This document shows positions 57,541 to 64,000 of a DNA stretch of 64,000 nucleotides, piece after piece (position 1 is the stretch's first letter; the number at the start of each line of letters is the position of its first letter). Origin of the DNA: Progne subis subis (Eukaryota > Chordata > Aves > Passeriformes > Hirundinidae); NCBI GenBank assembly GCA_022316685.1, contig JAKJHU010000151.1, positions 186,001 to 250,000 of the forward strand, read 5' to 3'. The notes beneath the pieces were generated by a model that ran no database searches, was not told where the DNA came from, and was given only the letters and a program-made list of their open reading frames with translations. The position numbers and the translations under genes are program-made.

Positions 57541-59385
57541 TTACATGTGAACGGAGCCAGGTAGGAGCAGCACCTGGTTCCTGCCCTGATTCCTGTGCTT
57601 TGGATGCAAAATGGATTTGGGAATGGGTTGGAAATGGGATTTTGGGGCTATTCCAAGACTGGACACAGGAGAGATTTTTGGTCTGCAGGAAGGTCAGGAT
57701 ATGGTCCTGGTTATTGTTGGTCTACCGTGCCTGACTCAGAGCAGGGTTTGGATTTAAGGGATGGTCTTCCAAGAGAATGACAAAACCATGGGCTCCCTGG
57801 TGTGGACACAAACAGTGGAGCGGGGAAAATGTTGGGAGCATCTGTGACCACATTCCCCAGCAAGCCCGAAAATGGTCCCAAACGCATCCCCGTGAAAATT
57901 CAGACAAATTTTAGGCTCAGCTTTAGCCCAAATTTGAAGCTTTGGGTTGGGTTTCTTCCCGAGATGGCAGGAGTCTTTCCAGTGCACCCCAGCCCTGGGA
58001 TCATCTCACTCCACGCTACTTCCCTGGGGTTTTCCTGCTGCCTCATCCCTGGAGCTGGCACCGTGGAGTTCTTGGCCGTAAGAACTTCTCCGTGAGATGT
58101 CCACGACCTGACTGAGCCTGCATCTCTCTGCCTAGAGCCTTCCCTCCCCTGCTGCTCATGAATAAAAAATGGACACCGTCTACCTGGCCTGTTTGTCCTC
58201 ATGAAAAATTAATTGGCTGCTGATTAAGTTTTAAGGAAGGGCTGTGTTGCCCAGGTGGGTCGATGTTCTCCAGCTGCCCAGAGGGGTGGGAAGCTGTGGA
58301 GTTGGGATTTGCCCCCTCTTCTTGCTCCGGAAAAGCAATGGGGAGAGTTTTGCTCCTTCCTGGCTCCTGGTTGGGATCCCTGCAGGAAATCTTGGAATAG
58401 TGGGAAGAGAAGGAGCCAGGCTGGGCTTGGCTCGTATTTGGGAAGCTTATGATCCACAGCAGCTACAGAGAACACCAGAATTTGTGGAATTCGGGAAAGG
58501 AGACACAGGCCATGACCACAGAGAGGCAAAAGGCCCCAGGTGACTTGAACGAGGTCATCCATCCCTGGAGAGTGTGGTGACCGCTGAGATTCTCCCTCAA
58601 CTGGGGACAGCATTGCCATTGGGAAAAAGAGGGAATTAACCAAAATTGAATTATTTTTCCTTTCTGATTATCCGTAGCCCCTAAAATAAAGGCTCTGCTA
58701 CTTATTTATTCTCTCCCCTCCCCTTGTCTCACTCCAAGGGCACAGAGGAGATGCTCAGGAGCATTTTCAATTGCATTTAGGAGCTCATTTAAGGTTATCC
58801 CTAAAAATGTTTTTGCTGGAGATGGCTCCTCATGTTCCCTCTTCTGGGACTGGTTGGGGAAGGAGAGGAGGGAAGGATCCTCCCCCACTCCATGTGTGGG
58901 GGCTGTGCTCATGCTGCCGTCACAAAATTGTCTCCCTGGTCAGAGGTTCCTGCTCCATAAATATTTCAGGAAGCGGTGTGGGAGTCCCAAGGGTCTCCTG
59001 GGATGGGTCATTAGTGCAGGATGAAGAAACATCGGACAGACAGCAGAGGAGGAGGGAGAAAAAACTGCAATGAAAACCAAGCAAAAGCTGCCAAAGCCAC
59101 AAGGTCAGGGATGAAATATTCATGGAGCCATCCGTGCTGGAAGACAGGTGTGGAGGTCCTGGGGAGGCTACGGAAACCCCGCTCTGGCTTCCTTGTTTCC
59201 CATCATCAATGCTCAGCCGGCAAAGTTTGGGGCAGCGGTTAAAGATGTATGAGCCCAGTCGTGCAACAGCTGGACGCATTTGGCAGCACATCCCCCTGAG
59301 CTCTGTAAAAAGTGGGTGGTGGGATTGGGAGGGGACACCTGGGGGCCACTGTGTGGGCAGGGCCCTTTGGGAATCACAAGGAGAA
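57541..59385. other. Intergenic, no gene recognised
   Basis: Unique sequence. CTCTCTGCCTAG (ending 58135) followed by about 25 bases and then GAATAAAAAATGG at 58160 looks like the last exon of a non-coding transcript on the + strand, but there is nothing else to support it. Confidence 0.5.
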
Positions 59386-60545
59386 ATGGGCTTTGGGATG
59401 GAGATGGTTGAATGGGAGGGATGGGCTTTGGGATGGAGATGGGTGGGTGGATGGGAGGGATGAACTCTGGGATGGAGATGGTTGATGGGAGGGATGGGCT
59501 TTGGGATGGAGATGGTTGGTTGGGAGTGATGGGCTTTGGGATGGAGATGGTTGGATGGGAGGGATGGGCTTTGGGATGGAGATGGTTGGTTGGAGTGATG
59601 GGCTTTGGGATGGAGGTGATAGGGTGGGAGGAATGGGCTTTGGGATGGAGATGGTTGGATGGGAGGGATGAACTTTGGGATGGAGATGGTTGGATGGGAG
59701 GAATTGGCTGTGGGATGGAAATGGTTGGGTGGGAGGAATTGGCTTTGGGATGGAGGTGGTTGGGTGGGAGGGATGGGAGTTGGAATGGAGAGGAGTGGAT
59801 AGGAGCGTTGGGCTTTGGGATGGAGATGGTTGGATGGGAGGAATTGGCTTTGGGTTGGAGGTGGTTGATTGTAAAGGTTTTGGCTTCTTTTCTTCTCTGC
59901 CAAGGTCAGGATGAATAATACTCGGGAAACACCAAGCTCGACTCCAGACTTGGAATGTTCATTTTATCTAATCTATTTACAGTATTAGCAGGCTCACGAG
60001 CCGTGGGTTTAACTAGCAAGCTGGGGAAACAAAGGTAAAATGGAGAGCTTCTAACTCTTTTCAAGGTTATTTAAATGGTAATCCCCCAATAATGAGATGA
60101 CACCTATATTATTTATACTTTTGACCCAATAATGACCATCCAAGGCCCCAATGTGTACATTTTCACCCAATTACAGAAAACCACCCAAACTCCTGAAGAA
60201 GAGGGAAGAAGAAGAACGAGAAAAAGGACAAAGACAACACCTCAGATCCTCCATCTTGACTCATATGTAACACTATACACTAAAATCTTAGATCTAAGTT
60301 TCTCGCATTCCAACAGTTGATGGGAGGGATGGGCAGTGGGATGGATGTGGTTGGATGGGAGGGATGGGATTGAGACGATTGGATGGGAGGGATGAACTTT
60401 GGGATGGAGTTGGTTGATGGGAGGGATCGGGGGTGGGATGGAGATGGTTTGATGGGAGGGATGGAGATGGTTGGATTGGATGGATGGGCAATGGGATGAA
60501 AGATTTCCCAGGAGGGATGGGCAATGGGAGGGATGGAAGTGGTTG
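59386..60545. repeat. 35-bp minisatellite, interrupted by an LTR
   Basis: Units of the form CTTTGGGATGGAGATGGTTG followed by GATGGGAGGGATGGG (35 bases). The left part is 59386-59869 and the right part 60316-60545; they are one array split by the LTR. It produces a spurious 327-codon minus-strand frame. Confidence 0.85.
59870..60315 (-). mobile_element. Solo LTR (ERVK-like by 6-bp duplication), antisense
   Basis: 446 bp bounded by TG (59870-59871) and CA (60314-60315) and flanked by GTTGAT at 59864-59869 and 60316-60321. Read on the minus strand it starts TGTTGGAATGCGAGAAACTT and has a TATA-like AGTATAAATAATAT near 60110. It shares a block with the LTR at 27.4-27.8 kb. No retroviral genes are present, so it is the remnant of recombination between two LTRs. 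Confidence 0.8.
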
Positions 60546-60584
60546 AGTTGGAGGGATGGGAAAAGGGCTGGGGTTTTTTTCCTT

Positions 60585-60772
60585 GGATAGATGGATGGAT
60601 GGACGGATGGATGGATGGATGGTTGGATGGTTGGATGGATGGACGGATGGATGGTTGGATGGATGGATGGATGGATGGATGGACGGATGGACGGATGGAT
60701 GGACGGATGGCTGGATGGATGGATGGATGGATGGTTGGATGGATGGATGGATGGATGGATGGATGGATGGAA
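60585..60772. repeat. GGAT tetranucleotide microsatellite
   Basis: About 47 units of GGAT with occasional GGAC and GGTT variants. The motif resembles the GGGATGGATGG core of the neighbouring minisatellite. Confidence 0.9.
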
Positions 60773-63700
60773 GCAGTCGTGGTGTAGGAATAGGCAATGG
60801 AATTGAGGAGTTCGGGTTGGAGGGATGAGCAATGGGAGGCAGGTGGACTATGGAAGGAACGGGTAATGGGATGGAGTTGGCTGGATGGGCGGGATGGAGC
60901 CTCAGATGGAAGTTTTTCCCTGCATTTCCCCTTCTGGGAAAGCTGTGTGTCCTGCTTGGCCCCTCCATGCCCTGTCAGAACACCCCACAGGCTCTGCACC
61001 AGGCAGCCTTCCCAAATCCCATCTCCAGCTGGGAATTCAGCCCCATTCCCATGGACCACCACCTTCCTTCCTGGTCACCACATCTCCAGGCATCCACTGA
61101 CCAGCCTGGAGATGAAATTCCTGAGTTGGTGTTGAACCAGCTCTTCCTAGAAATAACACCCCATTTTCTTACACAAATTATTTCCTTTTGCCTCCGTGGC
61201 AGCTCATTAGAATTCCTAAATGCGACCGCACAGATCGATGAGGTGCCGGGCCAGCGCGCGGCAGTCGATTCCTGTTTTCCAGGAGACTTTTCCTCCCTGT
61301 CTAATCAGGGAAGGCAACGTCTTTCTCCCTGATTTTTGCTCTGTTATTGGTCACCCGCTGATTAATTTCCAATGGGTCACCTCAGCAGGGAAGGAGGCTC
61401 TCCGGTTTAATTAGGAATGGATAATATGAGTGTGGATTATCCCGCAACTGTCCAGTGGTTATTGTGGATGAGTGCCAGGAGTTTCAGCCTTTCTTAAAAT
61501 AAAATTCAAAAAGAAAATAGTTGGAATAAAATGTTTTGTGCTTATCAGGACAGTGTCCACGTCTGGAGCTGGTTAAGCAGCTTCATTGCCCCCTGCCTGA
61601 GCCCACAGTCAGCTTATCCCAGGCTTTTCCACAGGGAACTCAGGTCAGGATGCTGTTCCCAAAACGGTGAGTGCCACTGAGTAGTAGAGGACGGAACAAC
61701 TCTTTCCTTATGGGAATTTATGGCATGGGAGGGCAACACCCTTGCCTTGCCCCTGTGCCGTGTTGTTCCCCAGGAGCGTTGTGACACTCGGATCCATGAG
61801 CACACACTCACTCCCGTCAGTTTTCCCAGCTCTGGGTCTCCTTGCCGGGAGCTGCCGAGTCAGCAGGCTGCACATCTGCAGCGCGGGATCCACCGGAGGA
61901 CGGTATTAATCAGGATTTTTTCTCCCGGAGTTTTTTCCCCATGCTTGCAGCCGTGCCTGCGCCCTGGGAAATCGGCTCCGGTGACTCTGGCACTGTCTGC
62001 TGGGAATGCGCCTCGTCCCCAGGAGCTTTTGGGGCTGTGGGGACAGATGTGTCACCTCCCATGGATGAGCTGGGAAGAGGGGAGGTGCTGTTAATTCCCT
62101 AATCTTGGAGGTGATGTCCTGGCACCCCTTTCCATGCATTACTCAGCCTCATTCCTGTCCCTTCTCCTTGGTGATCTCAGAGCACCTTTGGATGTTGTTT
62201 CCATCAAGGAGAACATCCTGGATCAAGCAGCATCATCTCCTGATCCCAAACCCTCCTCACAGTGCTCAGAGAGGGGAATAAAGGGTTGTGAATATGGGAA
62301 ACGCATTAGGATGGGGATCTCCCTTCCAAGCGTGGGATCCCATGTGCCACTTCCAACATCACACATTCCTCATCCGGAAGTTGGATGATGCCTGTCGGGT
62401 GGATAATTGGGATAATGGATTGCCCTAAGGCAGTGTTTAACCTCAGTGGGAATAGTGGGAAGGCTGGAGGAGAATCTTCTCCCACTGAGAACCTCTAATC
62501 CCATTCTTGGGGAACAAATTGTCCCAGTGCCTCAGTTTCCCTGGGTGAGTGGGGTGGATCGGTGACATGTCCCATCCTGAAGGTCATATTACATTTTCCA
62601 AGGGAATTTGAGGCAGGGACTGTCATGTGCCTGTTTTTTCATCCCTATTTTCCATCACCTGGATCTCCAGCCCCCTTTCCCTGGCATCCTCACGGTTGTG
62701 GTTAGGGGTAGAGAGGAAAACGGGATGTGGGATATGGGGAGGGATTTTGCTCAACCTTTGCTGGCCCTGTTCCTTTTGTTTTTGTGCTGTGCTCCCTTCC
62801 CTATGGACACGAGCTCTCCACAGGGGTTGGAAGGAGGAAAAGTGCAGGGAAGGAGGGGGAATTCTCTCTCTCACAGTTCCTTTGTGTCCCGGTGTAATCA
62901 ACTCTGATTTATTCTCTTTGATTTTTTTTTTTTTTTTTTTTGTCCTTTTTGTTGTTATTTTTCATTTTTCCTCAGTGTTGGCATTTTTTTTCCCCCAGTC
63001 TTCCGCCTTCCCCCTGCCCTTGTGATTCTCCAGAAACCTGAGACCAGGAATTATTCGGGATGCAAAGGGCTGTTAGTGGGTCACTGGTCTCCTTTCGTGG
63101 CATCTTCCAGCTTCCAGGCTCTTAACCCTTCCCAAGCCACAAGAGGAATCCTCCACACATCCCCCTTTCCCCCACACAGATCCCCATGGAAAAATCCCTT
63201 GCGAGCCTGAAATCCTCAAGGCTGAAGGGCCGGATGGGATGGGTTTGGGTGAATTTGGGCTGAAAAAAAAGACTTTGTGGCCGTTGGAATGTTGGATGCT
63301 CTGATGGGAAATGGCTAAGGGAATTATTGCACCTTTGGGAATCTGGAATACCAGTTGTGGGTGGAATGGGATTGGGATGGGACATTGGATAGGTTTGCAG
63401 GCAGCACAGCCTGTGGGCAGAGCCAGAGCAACAGGAAATTTTGGGGCTTTGGGAAGAGCTTTAAGCACTCAAAAACTGGGATAATGAGGAAATTGGTGCT
63501 GCAAGCAGCAGATCCTCCTGGGATGTTGGGGACAGACTCAGGAGCACCAACAGAGTGGGGAATACTGGAGCAGGATTTGGGGTAGAAGTCTTTCCAGGGG
63601 TGGAGATGTGCGGATCTGAGCATCAGGGAAGGGTTTGGGAATGCCAGGGTTAGTCCTGTGGGATGTAGAGGGACAGTGGGTGGGATTTAGGGCACCACAA

Positions 63701-63904
63701 CAATCTGGGATAAAAGGTGGGATGGGGTTTGTGCTGCTGTTATGGGATGTTGGGGATGAAGGGCTGTCCCAGCTGCACCGAGCGGGTGTTTGGAAGGGAC
63801 CGTGTTGGAACACAGGCTCTGGCTCCTGGGTGCTCCTTTGGAATGTCTGGATCTGAAATATGGGACTGGAAAGCTGTGACCAGCACAGAGAGAGGGAGCA
63901 CCAG
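60773..63904. other. Intergenic, no gene recognised
   Basis: Unique sequence apart from the candidate element at 61150-61430 and a poly(T) run at 62922-62941. Human RHPN1 lies beyond MAFA in this orientation (recalled), but I see no coding exon of it here. Confidence 0.6.
61150..61430. promoter_or_regulatory. Candidate non-coding element
   Basis: Unique sequence with CACAAATTATTTCC, GCTCATTAGAATTCC, CCAGCGCGCGGCAGTCG, GTCTAATCAGGG and CCGCTGATTAATTTCC. Composition-based call. Confidence 0.25.
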
Positions 63905-64000
63905 GATCCTGCAGGATCCTACAGGATCCTGTGTCCAGCTTTGGGACCCTCAGGACAAGAAAGGTGTTGAGGGGTTGGAGTGTGTCTGGAGAAAAGAATG
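63905..64000 (+). mobile_element. CR1-like LINE fragment running off the window
   Basis: CTGTGTCCAGCTTTGGGACC, CTCAGGACAAGAAAGGTGTT and GGGTTGGAGTGTGTCTGGAG match the upstream part of the CR1 3' region. The three CAGGATCCT-type units at 63902-63931 are a small local repeat. Confidence 0.65.

Noticed and set aside
58920..59903. 327-codon minus-strand frame rich in Pro/Ser/His
   Set aside because: A translation of the 35-bp minisatellite; the frame is maintained only because the unit lacks stops on that strand.
60242..61062. Minus-strand frames of 196-260 codons with repeated His-Pro-Ser-Ile
   Set aside because: The product of the GGAT microsatellite and neighbouring minisatellite.
51566..64000. 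Expected next gene (RHPN1 in human order)
   Set aside because: I looked for splice-bounded exons with recognisable rhophilin/BRO1-type sequence and saw none; the gene is probably beyond the window.
1..64000. Bacterial-type systems, CRISPR arrays, tRNA or rRNA genes
   Set aside because: No regular spacer-repeat array, cloverleaf with A/B boxes or rRNA motif was seen; the tandem repeats present are degenerate minisatellites of eukaryotic type.

Overview
The window looks like avian, probably songbird, nuclear DNA. Most interspersed repeats are truncated CR1 LINEs, the dominant avian LINE. There are also three LTRs of endogenous-retrovirus type, many degenerate minisatellites, and two neighbouring vertebrate genes on the + strand. 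I see no bacterial-type operon, CRISPR array, tRNA or rRNA gene. The species assignment is inference; the bird assignment rests on CR1 and on closeness of the MAFA protein to the vertebrate MafA/L-Maf family.

Left two thirds (1-45 kb): the 3' part of ZC3H3, a CCCH zinc-finger gene acting in nuclear poly(A) RNA export and decay. Nine coding exons run from 323 to the stop at 43832. They join in one uninterrupted frame of about 375 codons with GT-AG introns and encode all five CCCH fingers plus the conserved C-terminus ending in KPRL. The first ~570 codons (judged from the ~950-residue human protein) lie left of the window. The introns (0.16-12.5 kb) hold CR1 fragments, minisatellites, a solo LTR, an LTR nested inside a CR1, and several repeat-free islands rich in TAAT/ATTA motifs and CpG that look like conserved non-coding elements. 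The 3'UTR ends near 45.0 kb.

Middle (45-51.6 kb): a 2.9 kb spacer, then MAFA (L-Maf), a single-coding-exon large-Maf bZIP transcription factor of 289 residues at 48935-49804 inside a strong CpG island. It has a readable core promoter (octamer, inverted CCAAT, GC box, TATA). Its ~0.95 kb GC-rich leader is largely built from a ~44-bp tandem repeat, has a G-quadruplex motif near the inferred start site, and contains no ATG except a two-codon upstream ORF that stops one base before the MAFA ATG. The AT-rich 3'UTR runs to about 51.57 kb.

Right (51.6-64 kb): no gene recognised. It holds minisatellites, a GAA run, opposed CR1 fragments, a 446-bp solo LTR that split a 35-bp minisatellite with a clean 6-bp target duplication, and a TAAT-dense candidate element at 57.1-57.5 kb.

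The two genes have unrelated jobs (RNA processing; lens and beta-cell transcription). The same tandem ZC3H3-MAFA order exists in human, so one reading is that ZC3H3 introns carry MAFA regulatory elements, a hypothesis that comparative alignment can test. I found no evidence of a wholly new biological system. The most unusual feature is the MAFA leader.
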